A stretch of DNA of 22,406 nt. It comes from Lachnospiraceae bacterium. Its GTDB lineage: Bacteria; Bacillota_A; Clostridia; Lachnospirales; Lachnospiraceae. The notes beneath the pieces were generated by a model, which worked only from the letters and a program-made list of their open reading frames with translations, was not told the DNA's origin and searched no databases. Of this stretch, positions 9,365 to 16,232 are shown one piece after another (the stretch's first letter is position 1; each line of letters opens with the position of its first letter). The stretch is taken from the NCBI GenBank assembly GCA_031262285.1, contig JAISHZ010000302.1, forward strand, positions 1 to 22,406, in the 5' to 3' direction. Position numbers and translations under genes: made by a program.

Positions 9365-10330
9365 ATGGATCAATTGAATATTTTGGCGGCGTGCGGTGAG
9401 TCTGCGAAAATCGGCATTACGGGACATATCCGACCGGACGGGGATTGTGTGGCTTCCTGTCTTGCACTTTATTTATATTTGTGTAAGCACTTTCCCGACC
9501 GCTATATCAAAGTGTTTTTAGAATCGCCACCGGCGATCTTTGCCGGTCTGAGCGGTTTCGATCAAATAGACACTACTTTTACAGAGAATACAGAGTTTGA
9601 TTGCTTTTTGGTGGCTGACTGCGAACCGAATCGAATCGGCGAAGCAAAAAAATATTTCCAAACAGCGAAATATACGATAAATATCGATCATCACATCAGT
9701 AACGCTGGGGTAAGTTGTCAGTGTAATTACATTAGACCTGATATTAGCTCATGCTGTGAAGTGATTTATGGCGTGATGGATCCGGACAAATTGGATGCGC
9801 AAGTCGCAGAAGCGCTATATGTAGGTATGATTCATGATACGGGTGTTTTTCAGTATGAAAGCACGAAGCCGGAGACATTAGAAACAGCAGCCAAATTAAT
9901 GCGATATGGTTTTCCGTTTTGGAAGATCATTGAAGAAAGTTTTTATGAAAAAACGTATATACAAACCCAGATATTGGGCAGAACATTGATGGAAAGCGTC
10001 AGATTTCTAAATGGTCGATGTGTAGCCGGTTGGGTAACACTGAAAACGAAGAAATTTTACGGAATAGAACACGGAGATTTAAATGGGATCGTTAATCAAT
10101 TACGCAATATCAAAGGCGTGGATTGTGCGATTTTGATACACCAAATCGGAACACAAGAATACAAAGTGAGTCTGCGAAGTACAGATAAGTTGGATGTGTC
10201 CGCTGTAGCCACCTATTTTGGCGGCGGAGGTCATATGCGAGCAGCAGGGTGCAACATGAAAGGAACGATACACGATTGTATTAACAATCTATCGAGAATC
10301 ATCGAACAAATGATCCTACCGATCGAGTAA
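9365..10330 (+). CDS. nrnA: DHH-family bifunctional oligoribonuclease/PAP phosphatase NrnA
   Basis: 321 residues, normal for NrnA. The enzyme degrades 2-5 nt RNA fragments and dephosphorylates 3'-phosphoadenosine 5'-phosphate in the cytoplasm, using Mn. DHH-domain motifs are visible: HIRPDGDCVAS (metal-binding DxD), ADCEPNRIG, IDHHISN (the DHH motif) and GMIHDTGVFQYEST. The C-terminal DHHA1 domain has the substrate-binding loop GGGGHMRAAG. GGGAG (9354-9358) is well spaced from ATG 9365. The position between rbfA and truB is the conserved Firmicute location. A cyclic dinucleotide phosphodiesterase role is possible in this superfamily, but the architecture lacks the membrane and GGDEF parts of GdpP. 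Confidence 0.92.
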   Translation: MDQLNILAACGESAKIGITGHIRPDGDCVASCLALYLYLCKHFPDRYIKVFLESPPAIFAGLSGFDQIDTTFTENTEFDCFLVADCEPNRIGEAKKYFQTAKYTINIDHHISNAGVSCQCNYIRPDISSCCEVIYGVMDPDKLDAQVAEALYVGMIHDTGVFQYESTKPETLETAAKLMRYGFPFWKIIEESFYEKTYIQTQILGRTLMESVRFLNGRCVAGWVTLKTKKFYGIEHGDLNGIVNQLRNIKGVDCAILIHQIGTQEYKVSLRSTDKLDVSAVATYFGGGGHMRAAGCNMKGTIHDCINNLSRIIEQMILPIE

Positions 10331-10420
10331 GCTTCTACAAACGGATCAATCACGAGTTTGAGCAAACCGACGAACTGTTACGAATCACAACGCAGCGAAA
10401 TATACTCAAAATGGAGATCT

Positions 10421-11329
10421 ATGATTCACGGAATGATAGCGGTAAACAAGGAAATCGGATACACATCGCATGACGTGGTAGCGATCATGCGAGGGATCTT
10501 CGGGCAAAAAAAGATCGGTCATACCGGCACGTTGGATCCGGATGCGAGCGGTGTGCTCCCGATTTGCCTGGGAAATGCGACGAAATTATCGGGGATGTTG
10601 ACTGATCAAGATAAAGAATATATTGCAGAGCTTCGATTGGGTGTGACGACTTCCACACAGGATATGTCCGGGACGATTCAAAGAAGACGACCGGTAGATG
10701 GCTTAAAAGAGTCCGATTTTGATAAAATAGTCAGAGAATTTGCCTCACAGGGAGAATATTGGCAGATACCGCCGATGTATTCCGCGATTAAGATCGGGGG
10801 GAAGAAGCTGTATGAACTCGCTCGTAGCGGCAAAGAAATCGAACGTCCTCCCAGACAGGTACAGATATATGAAGCAGAAATACTAAACCTCAATCTCTCA
10901 GATGCATACGCCAAAATTCGTGTTCGGTGCTCGAAAGGTACCTATATTCGCACTTTCATTACGGATATCGGAGAGCGCTTTGGTTGCGGAGCTGCGATGG
11001 CCGGGTTGGTGCGAACTCGTGTGGGATCCATCACCCTTTCAGAGTGTGTTACGATAGCCTATTTGGAGAAGGAACGCGAAGCCGGTACTCTGACAGCTAG
11101 ATTGCTACCTACCGATTCCTTTTTTGAGGATCTGCCCGCACTGCATATCCAAAACGAGATGGTACATTTACTTCAAAATGGAAACTCCTTTTTCGTACCG
11201 GCGACCGTCGAAAATCCCATAAAAGCTCCGGAACGAATCAGAGCCTACGATGAAAGCGGACGTTTTTACGGAATCTATCAATATGACAGAGCAAATATGC
11301 GTTACAGACCCGAGAAAATGTTTTTGTAA
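10421..11329 (+). CDS. truB: tRNA pseudouridine(55) synthase TruB
   Basis: 302 residues from ATG 10421. TruB isomerises U55 of the T-loop in nearly all tRNAs. The family start and active site are clear: GMIAVNKEIGYTSHDVV, then KKIGHTGTLDPDASGVLP with catalytic Asp39, PPMYSAIKIGGKKLYELAR, and KGTYIRTFITDIGERFGCGA. The C-terminal PUA-like region ends RYRPEKMFL. The reading frame is open upstream to a TTG at 10358, but those 21 residues do not match the family, and GGAG (10413-10416) favours 10421; ATG 10433 is a further alternative. The upstream 90 bases after nrnA contain nothing else I recognise. ribF follows after 21 bases. Confidence 0.95.
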   Translation: MIHGMIAVNKEIGYTSHDVVAIMRGIFGQKKIGHTGTLDPDASGVLPICLGNATKLSGMLTDQDKEYIAELRLGVTTSTQDMSGTIQRRRPVDGLKESDFDKIVREFASQGEYWQIPPMYSAIKIGGKKLYELARSGKEIERPPRQVQIYEAEILNLNLSDAYAKIRVRCSKGTYIRTFITDIGERFGCGAAMAGLVRTRVGSITLSECVTIAYLEKEREAGTLTARLLPTDSFFEDLPALHIQNEMVHLLQNGNSFFVPATVENPIKAPERIRAYDESGRFYGIYQYDRANMRYRPEKMFL

Positions 11330-11350
11330 AAACCGTTTAGGAGAATCCAT

Positions 11351-12202
11351 TTGAAAATCATTTCCAGACAAATAGACTTTCAAATTCCGCAAAATACCGC
11401 TGTTGCGATCGGTAAATTTGATGGGGTGCACCGAGGGCACAAGAAGTTATTGGATGCAATATTGGCACACAAAATGGATGACCTTGCTTCTTGCGTCTTT
11501 ACCTTTTCTCCATCCCCTTCTATATTCCGCGGACAAGGAAATGAGAAGGAATTGACGACGCAGCGTGAGAAAAGAGAAATCTTCGAAGCCATGGGAGTCG
11601 AATATTTGGTCGAATTTCCCTTTACGAAAGAGACGGCAGCAATTTTACCGGAAGACTTTATTCGAGATATTTTGTATCATAGGATGAACGTACGTTTTCT
11701 GGCAGCAGGTAACGACATTTCATTTGGAAAAGGAGGAACCGGTAATGCTTCTTTGATCCTCTCTTTGGCACACGAACTGCATTTTGAAGCAGCGATTCTG
11801 GAAAAAGTCCGTTTTTGCGACCAACCCATCAGTTCTTCTTGGATCCGACTTGCGGTGGAATCCGGCGATATGGAACTAGCCGCTGCGATGCTTGGGGAAC
11901 CGTATCAGCTATGGGGATCGTGTCAGAACACGGCGCGATCGATGACGACGATGGATCCGCATATCGTCTCTATCGCAGTAGAGCCGAACAAAATCCTCCC
12001 CACACGGGGATGGTACCAAGTATGGGTATCTACGAAAGAAGAATTATTTCAAACTTATGTGTCTGTGGCGAATACCGACGACTCCGTGTCGGATCAACTC
12101 TACCTATATTACCCGCAGGAACAAACAGTACCCGAAAGAGAGTTAAAGATCTCCTTCATACGAACGTGTCAAAACATCGATGGTTTCATTGCACCATTTT
12201 AA
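11351..12202 (+). CDS. ribF: RibF-type FAD synthetase with a degenerate riboflavin kinase domain
   Basis: 283 residues from TTG 11351, with AGGAG at 11339-11343. Typical RibF proteins are about 310 residues and first phosphorylate riboflavin, then adenylylate FMN to FAD. The N-terminal nucleotidyltransferase is recognisable: GKFDGVHRGHKKLL (the HxGH motif), SFGKGGTG and ISSSWIR, although the usual TFxPHP reads TFSPSPS. After LGEPYQLWG the kinase domain lacks the GFPTAN motif (the region reads TTMDPHIVSI), and the usual catalytic Glu in the EVHLxD strand appears as Gln (DQLYLYY). The last 20 or so residues of the family are missing. The frame is intact, so this looks like domain decay, not a frameshift. 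The 3' end overlaps padR by 60 bp, tail to tail. Confidence 0.85.
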   Translation: MKIISRQIDFQIPQNTAVAIGKFDGVHRGHKKLLDAILAHKMDDLASCVFTFSPSPSIFRGQGNEKELTTQREKREIFEAMGVEYLVEFPFTKETAAILPEDFIRDILYHRMNVRFLAAGNDISFGKGGTGNASLILSLAHELHFEAAILEKVRFCDQPISSSWIRLAVESGDMELAAAMLGEPYQLWGSCQNTARSMTTMDPHIVSIAVEPNKILPTRGWYQVWVSTKEELFQTYVSVANTDDSVSDQLYLYYPQEQTVPERELKISFIRTCQNIDGFIAPF

Positions 12203-12700
12203 ATATAGTTTATGTAGCTCCACACCCAACTGCAATGATTGCAACTCATACAAAACATCTGTATCGACCTTTTGTTGTTGCTTTAAAGTTCCTAACTGTT
12301 GAACCAGCAATGGTAAATTTCGTTCAATACGTTCCGCAAAATGACCTAACTGCTCACAAGTTGCCGGAGCGCCGATCTCGGAGCCAAAGCTAAGCTTTAG
12401 CAGGGTTTCGAAACGCATTTCGTCCTTTGCATCCATCTGATGCAACCATTCAACGAGATGGCTTCGTCCCTTTTGCGTAATCGTGTAGCTGATTTTATCC
12501 CTTTTATCACCATTTACATTTTTTGACTTCGCATATCCGCTCAAGACTAATCCATTCAGCGCCGGATAAATACTGCCGTAACTGGCTTTCCAAAAGAAAA
12601 AAGAAGCTGCGTCCAACCGCTTTTTTATCTCATACCCAGTCAGACTCTCCCGACGAAGCAACCCTAAAATAACGTAGTCAATCCGTTTTTCAATTGCCAT
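12143..12700 (-). CDS. PadR-family winged-helix transcriptional regulator
   Basis: 185 residues from ATG at 12700, minus strand. An upstream in-frame ATG at 12742 would run through the repeat and is not favoured, since GACGGGA precedes 12700. The N-terminal winged-helix domain (about 3-80) has the PadR hallmarks: YVILGLLRRESLTGYEIKKRL, FFFWKASYGSIYPALNGLVLSGY and YTITQKGRSHL. The rest is a helical dimerisation domain (Vir_act_alpha_C type, FETLLKLSFG and LQSLQLGVELHKLYLKW). PadR proteins are usually repressors of adjacent genes and often of themselves; the divergent dehydrogenase is the obvious candidate target. The ligand is unknown. It sits where rpsO-pnp often follows ribF in Firmicutes. 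Confidence 0.92.
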   Translation of the reverse strand: MAIEKRIDYVILGLLRRESLTGYEIKKRLDAASFFFWKASYGSIYPALNGLVLSGYAKSKNVNGDKRDKISYTITQKGRSHLVEWLHQMDAKDEMRFETLLKLSFGSEIGAPATCEQLGHFAERIERNLPLLVQQLGTLKQQQKVDTDVLYELQSLQLGVELHKLYLKWCNETIDVLTRSYEGDL

Positions 12701-12704
12701 ATAA

Positions 12705-12838
12705 GCTCCCGTCTGCGCGCCAGCGGCGCGCGTACCAATCAAGGCGTTTGAAAATTCCTTATTTCAAACATGCTCCCGTCTGCGCGCCAATGGCGCGCGT
12801 ACAAATCAAGGCGTTTGAAAATTCCTTATGTCAAACAA
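12705..12838 (-). repeat. Two 67-bp tandem copies of the hairpin/SD module
   Basis: Copy A (12705-12771) and copy B (12772-12838) match except at about five positions. Each has an AT-rich inverted repeat, GTTTGAAA/TTTCAAAC (12746-12753 with 12762-12769; copy B 12813-12820 with 12829-12836, one mismatch). On the minus strand this is followed by CGCCTTGATT, a perfect GC hairpin GCGCGCC/GGCGCGC (12715-12721 with 12725-12731; 12782-12788 with 12792-12798) and AGACGGGA. In copy A the AGACGGGA is the padR Shine-Dalgarno. It is the same module as before ylxR. Confidence 0.9.
12739..12771 (-). CDS. Possible 10-codon upstream ORF before padR
   Basis: On the minus strand the Shine-Dalgarno of repeat copy B is followed by GC and ATG at 12771. 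This opens a reading frame MFEIRNFQTP that stops at TGA 12739-12741. It sits 38 bases before the padR start and arises at the junction of the two tandem repeats. It may be an accident of duplication or a translated leader; no protein family is implied. Confidence 0.25.
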   Translation of the reverse strand: MFEIRNFQTP

Positions 12839-12849
12839 TGCATAGTACA

Positions 12850-12878
12850 AATATATCAAAATGATACACATAACGCAA
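12850..12878 (-). promoter_or_regulatory. Candidate padR promoter with overlapping palindrome
   Basis: On the minus strand TTGCGT (12878-12873) and TATATT (12855-12850) are 17 bp apart. The palindrome TATCA-AAA-TGATA (12854-12866) overlaps the -10 element. This would start transcription near 12843 and give a padR leader of about 140 nt containing both tandem repeats. The palindrome could be an operator for PadR, which would then affect padR and the divergent dehydrogenase gene. The -35 is weak (three of six) and the operator assignment is inference. I could not find a convincing + strand promoter for the dehydrogenase. Confidence 0.35.
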
Positions 12879-12898
12879 CCAAACGAGGAGGAATCAAA

Positions 12899-13939
12899 AT
12901 GACCAATCAAGCTGTAGTTATGACGGATATTGGAAAGATGGAGATTCGGGAAGTGCCTGTCCCCCAAGTGGCATCCGGATGTGTACTCATCGAGGTGGAA
13001 TATGTAGGGATCTGCGGATCAGATTTACATTATTTGGAATTTGGTAAGATCGGGGATTTTGTTGTAGAGGGAGATTTTATCTTAGGACACGAATGCGGCG
13101 GGAGAGTGGTAGCGTTGGGAGAAGGCGTGACTACACTCAAAGTGGGGGACGCTGTGGCGTTAGAACCCGGCGCGACGTGTGGAAAGTGCCGATTCTGTAA
13201 AGAAGGAAAATACAACCTTTGCCCCGATGTGCAATTTTTGGCTACGCCGCCTTACCAAGGATGCCTCATGAAATACATGGCACATCCCGCAGATTTGTGC
13301 TTTCCCCTTCCGCCGACGATGAGCACCAAAGAAGGCGCATTGATCGAACCTTTGGCAGTCGGAATGCACGCTGCCGCGCAAGGAGGAGTCAGTGTAGGAG
13401 ACCGTGTTGTGATCCTTGGAGCCGGTTGTATCGGATTGATGACATTGTTGGCATGCAAAGCGAGAGGTGCTACTGATATTGTAGTAGTGGATGTAATGGA
13501 TAAACGCCTACAATTTGCGCAACGATTGGGTGCGAGCACAGTGATTAACGCAAGCAAAGAAGACGTAATCTTGACAGTAGGACGGCTCTTTGAAGAAATG
13601 GGAGCGGATGTGGTATTGGAAGCGGCGGGCAATCAAGTGACGACCAAACAAACCGTTTCTCTGGTGAAACGAGGAGGCACCATCGTTTTGGTCGGAATGA
13701 CGCCGGAAAATCTCATCGAATATGATATCGCAAAACTACTTGCCAAAGAAGCTACCATCAAAACCGTATTTCGCTATCGCAACCTTTACCCCAGAGCCAT
13801 CGCGGCAGTCGCAAAGGGGAACATCGACATATCCGAGATTGCCACCCACGAATTTCCTTTTGAGGACACCCCTGAAGCCTTTTTATATGCGATTCACAAC
13901 AAAAACGAAGTCGTAAAAGGAGTGATTAAAATCAAATAG
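12899..13939 (+). CDS. Zinc-dependent medium-chain dehydrogenase, sorbitol/xylitol dehydrogenase-like
   Basis: 346 residues from ATG 12899, fixed by GAGGAGG (12885-12891). Medium-chain dehydrogenases oxidise secondary alcohols of polyols with NAD(P). The zinc-binding GroES-like domain (about 1-155) has catalytic zinc ligands Cys39 (GICGSDLHY), His64-Glu65 (GHECGG) and Glu150 (EPLAVG), and a complete structural zinc set at Cys94, Cys97, Cys100 and Cys108. The Rossmann domain has GAGCIGLM, followed by VVDVMDKR, where the acidic Asp favours NAD over NADP. YNLCPDVQFLATPPYQG closely resembles sorbitol and xylitol dehydrogenases. Threonine or butanediol dehydrogenase is less likely but cannot be excluded. 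No transporter or kinase for a polyol lies nearby. PadR is the likely regulator. Confidence 0.9.
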   Translation: MTNQAVVMTDIGKMEIREVPVPQVASGCVLIEVEYVGICGSDLHYLEFGKIGDFVVEGDFILGHECGGRVVALGEGVTTLKVGDAVALEPGATCGKCRFCKEGKYNLCPDVQFLATPPYQGCLMKYMAHPADLCFPLPPTMSTKEGALIEPLAVGMHAAAQGGVSVGDRVVILGAGCIGLMTLLACKARGATDIVVVDVMDKRLQFAQRLGASTVINASKEDVILTVGRLFEEMGADVVLEAAGNQVTTKQTVSLVKRGGTIVLVGMTPENLIEYDIAKLLAKEATIKTVFRYRNLYPRAIAAVAKGNIDISEIATHEFPFEDTPEAFLYAIHNKNEVVKGVIKIK

Positions 13940-13956
13940 ACCAACCCACAAAACGC

Positions 13957-14036
13957 GCGCACTGATAATAGAAATTTTGAAGTAAGAGAACTTTGAACGC
14001 CTTGAATAAGCAGTGCGCATAGCGCGCAGATTGGAG
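13957..14036 (+). repeat. Hairpin/SD module before the DJ-1 gene, with competing pairing
   Basis: The gap contains AAGT/ACTT in an AT-rich stretch, CGCCTTGAAT (13998-14007), a GC hairpin TGCGC/GCGCA (14014-14018 with 14024-14028) and GATTGGAG (14029-14036) five bases before ATG 14042. This is the same order as before ylxR and padR. CAGTGCGC (14011-14018) can also pair with GCGCACTG (13957-13964), which would release the SD-proximal arm. Which pairing forms is unknown. Confidence 0.5.
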
Positions 14037-14041
14037 CAAAA

Positions 14042-14599
14042 ATGATTGCAGTATTTATGGCAAATGGTTGTGAAGAAATAGAAGCGTTGACAGTGGTAGA
14101 CCTATGCCGCAGAGCGCAACTTACGACACAAATGATATCCATTTCAAATCAACAGGCTATCACAGGAGTACACGATATCGTATTTTTAGCCGATTGCCTC
14201 ATCGAAGAAGTGGACTTTGAACAAATAGAAATGATCGTCTTACCCGGAGGGAAAAAGGGTGCGCAACTCCTACAAGAAAATGAATTGCTCAAACAATGGA
14301 TACTGGCATTTCACGACAAAGAGAAGCCCCTGGCGGCGATCTGTGCTGCGCCCGGTATCTTGGGACAGTTAGGGATCCTAAACGGAAAAAGAGCTTGTTC
14401 CCACCCAACCTTTGAAGATGCCCTAAAAGGAGCAGAAATATCGAAACAGGAAGTAGTCTGTGATGGCAACATCATCACCTCCAGAGGCATGGGAACAGCG
14501 ATCCCATTTGGACTGGCGATCGTAGAATACTTTACAGATTCAGAAACAGCGCAGAAGCTTGCACAGTCAATCGTATACAATGATGATCGCCTGCTTTAA
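14042..14599 (+). CDS. DJ-1/PfpI family protein (ThiJ-like)
   Basis: 185 residues, the typical length of the DJ-1 subfamily. The family is a class I glutamine amidotransferase-like fold, with members reported as chaperones, glyoxalase/deglycase-type enzymes or proteases; the exact activity here is not known. The nucleophile elbow AAICAAPGIL carries the conserved Cys101. The conserved acid of the active site is Glu14 in NGCEEIEA, corresponding to human DJ-1 Glu18. IVLPGG and a C-terminal SRGMGTAIPFGLAIVEYF complete the fold. The gene lies 102 bases after the dehydrogenase and 45 bases before cpsB, with its own hairpin-SD module. Nothing suggests damage. Confidence 0.92.
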   Translation: MIAVFMANGCEEIEALTVVDLCRRAQLTTQMISISNQQAITGVHDIVFLADCLIEEVDFEQIEMIVLPGGKKGAQLLQENELLKQWILAFHDKEKPLAAICAAPGILGQLGILNGKRACSHPTFEDALKGAEISKQEVVCDGNIITSRGMGTAIPFGLAIVEYFTDSETAQKLAQSIVYNDDRLL

Positions 14600-14620
14600 C
14601 GGGGATCAAATCAAAAGTAA

Positions 14621-14640
14621 GCGCATAACGCACAGAGGGA
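14621..14640 (+). promoter_or_regulatory. Short relative of the hairpin/SD module before cpsB
   Basis: GCGCATAACGCACAGAGGGA occupies these 20 bases and ends in the Shine-Dalgarno GAGGGA four bases before the cpsB ATG. It matches the corresponding part of the DJ-1 module (GCGCATAGCGCGCAGATT, 14015-14032) at most positions. Only a weak GCG/CGC stem is possible, and the CGCCTTGATT core is missing, so it is a partial or eroded copy. Confidence 0.4.
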
Positions 14641-14644
14641 TCAC

Positions 14645-15370
14645 ATGAATTTTATTGATATCCATACACACATTTTACCGGGAGTAGACGACGGTGCGCA
14701 AGATTTAGAACAAAGCGTTCGGATGCTGATGATGGCGCAACAACAAGGCACAGAAGCTATGATCCTGACCCCTCACAACAAACCGGAGCAGATCAATGCG
14801 CCTCCCGACAAATTACGAAAAAGACTGGCCAAACTACAGAAGATCACTCAAGAACTCGACATTCCGATACAATTATATGCCGGGATGGAAATTGACTACC
14901 GTGACGGCGTTGCAGCACTCTTAGAAACCGGAGAGCTTCTAACCTTGGCGGATAGCCAATATGTGTTAGTGGAATTCCACCCGCAACGAGAGTTTTCCTA
15001 TATGCGAAATGCCATTTATGAGTTGACATCATACGGTTTTACCCCTATACTGGCTCATGTGGAACGCTATGAATTTGTGATGGCACAAAAGGAGCGTTTG
15101 GCGTACTTCTTAGAACATGGAGCATTGCTACAGATAAATGCCAATAGTATTACCACCCAAAAAGTCCCGAGCACGAAAAAAATGTTAAAATATCTTCTCA
15201 AAGAACATATGATTCATTTCGTTGCTTCCGACGCACACAATGAAAAAGAAAGAAATCCGCAATTAATCAATTGTGCGCGGTATCTGGAAAAGAAAGTCGG
15301 GAAACACTACACACAAAGTCTTCTTTATGATCATGCACAAATGATACTCGAGCATGAGTCCTTATATTGA
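14645..15370 (+). CDS. cpsB: CpsB/YwqE-type PHP-domain protein tyrosine phosphatase
   Basis: 241 residues. CpsB-type enzymes are Mn-dependent PHP phosphatases that remove phosphate from the tyrosine cluster of the cognate BY-kinase. The metal ligands and motifs are visible in order: DIHTHILPGVDDGA (His7, His9), TPHNK, GMEIDY, VEFHP, HVERYEF and SDAHN. The length matches the family. It heads the trio cpsB, wzz-like gene and BY-kinase, so the phosphatase, activator and kinase are made together. The other possibility for a PHP domain, histidinol phosphatase, is not supported by the context or by the LPGVDDGA motif. The Shine-Dalgarno GAGGGA lies four bases before the ATG. Confidence 0.93.
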   Translation: MNFIDIHTHILPGVDDGAQDLEQSVRMLMMAQQQGTEAMILTPHNKPEQINAPPDKLRKRLAKLQKITQELDIPIQLYAGMEIDYRDGVAALLETGELLTLADSQYVLVEFHPQREFSYMRNAIYELTSYGFTPILAHVERYEFVMAQKERLAYFLEHGALLQINANSITTQKVPSTKKMLKYLLKEHMIHFVASDAHNEKERNPQLINCARYLEKKVGKHYTQSLLYDHAQMILEHESLY

Positions 15371-15443
15371 ATGGGACAAAAGCTCGCGGACAAGCAGAAT
15401 TACTCGAAAGAGAGATCAGCGATAAAAGAAACGGAGAAACAAT

Positions 15444-16232
15444 ATGGACAGTAATGCAATGGTAGTGCAAGGAAGGAACACCGAAGAAATTGAGATCGAT
15501 CTTGGCGAAATCTTTCTGATGCTATGGAATCATGTTTGGATCATACTGGCAGCTGCAGTGGCATTGGCGATTGGCGGATTCTTATTCAGTAGTCTTGCGC
15601 TCACCCCGATGTATGAGTCGGAAACCACCGTCTGGATCGTCAACAAAACCGATGAAAACAGGAGCTTAGCATATTCTGATTTGCAAACAGGCACATCCTT
15701 GACAAAAGACTACGCGGAACTGATTAAAAGCCGCACTGTTTTGACGAAAGTCATTGAGACATTGGGTCTTGAGGACTCCTACAATAGTCTGGCAAGCAGG
15801 ATCAGTGTTACCAACAAGACAGATACGCGTATTCTGGTGATTGGTGTTGAGGATGAAGATCCTTTGTGGGCACAAAAAATCGCAGATGAAGTTCGTAACC
15901 GCGCAAACGAACATATTTTGGATGTCACAGATGTTGAAGCGGTGAATGTTTCCGATCTTGCGAACTTGCCAATTAATCCGATTTCCCCGGATGTTTTCAA
16001 ATGGACGCTGATTGCGGCGCTGCTTGGCGCATTTGGGTGTGTCGCGTTTTTACTGGCGAAATATCTTTTGGACGATACGATCAAATCTTCCGAAGATGTA
16101 GAACGATATCTGACTCTGAGTACCCTAGCGATGATTCCTTTGAATAATATAGTGGAAGCGCAAAAAGACAAGCAAAAACGTCATTTGAATAAAGTGAAAA
16201 ATGAAGCAGAGCTTTCATTGACGGATGAGTAG
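15444..16232 (+). CDS. Wzz/CpsC-type membrane protein, polysaccharide chain-length regulator and BY-kinase activator
   Basis: 262 residues. CpsC-type proteins sit in the cytoplasmic membrane, influence polysaccharide length and activate the BY-kinase through their C-terminal cytoplasmic part. Two membrane segments are visible: WIILAAAVALAIGGFLFSSL (about 30-50) and TLIAALLGAFGCVAFLLAKY (about 190-210). They flank an extracellular Wzz domain with ESETTVWIVNK and KDYAELIKSRTVLTKVIETL. A Pro-containing stretch (NLPINPISPDVFK) precedes the second segment, as in the family. The C-terminal cytoplasmic tail is about 50 residues, Lys-rich. GGAG at 15433-15436 precedes the ATG. The end overlaps the longest possible kinase start by 8 bases. 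Confidence 0.9.
   Translation: MDSNAMVVQGRNTEEIEIDLGEIFLMLWNHVWIILAAAVALAIGGFLFSSLALTPMYESETTVWIVNKTDENRSLAYSDLQTGTSLTKDYAELIKSRTVLTKVIETLGLEDSYNSLASRISVTNKTDTRILVIGVEDEDPLWAQKIADEVRNRANEHILDVTDVEAVNVSDLANLPINPISPDVFKWTLIAALLGAFGCVAFLLAKYLLDDTIKSSEDVERYLTLSTLAMIPLNNIVEAQKDKQKRHLNKVKNEAELSLTDE

Noticed and set aside
12180..12200. ATGGT/ACCAT stem with TTTT at the ribF end as a terminator
   Set aside because: Only five base pairs with an 8-nt loop and four T residues; too weak to call. It lies inside both the ribF and padR coding regions.
12899..13939. Horizontal acquisition of the dehydrogenase as part of a mobile element
   Set aside because: No transposase, integrase, tRNA or terminal repeat is visible nearby, and base composition looks like the neighbours by eye; the tandem repeats belong to the 5'-UTR module family instead.
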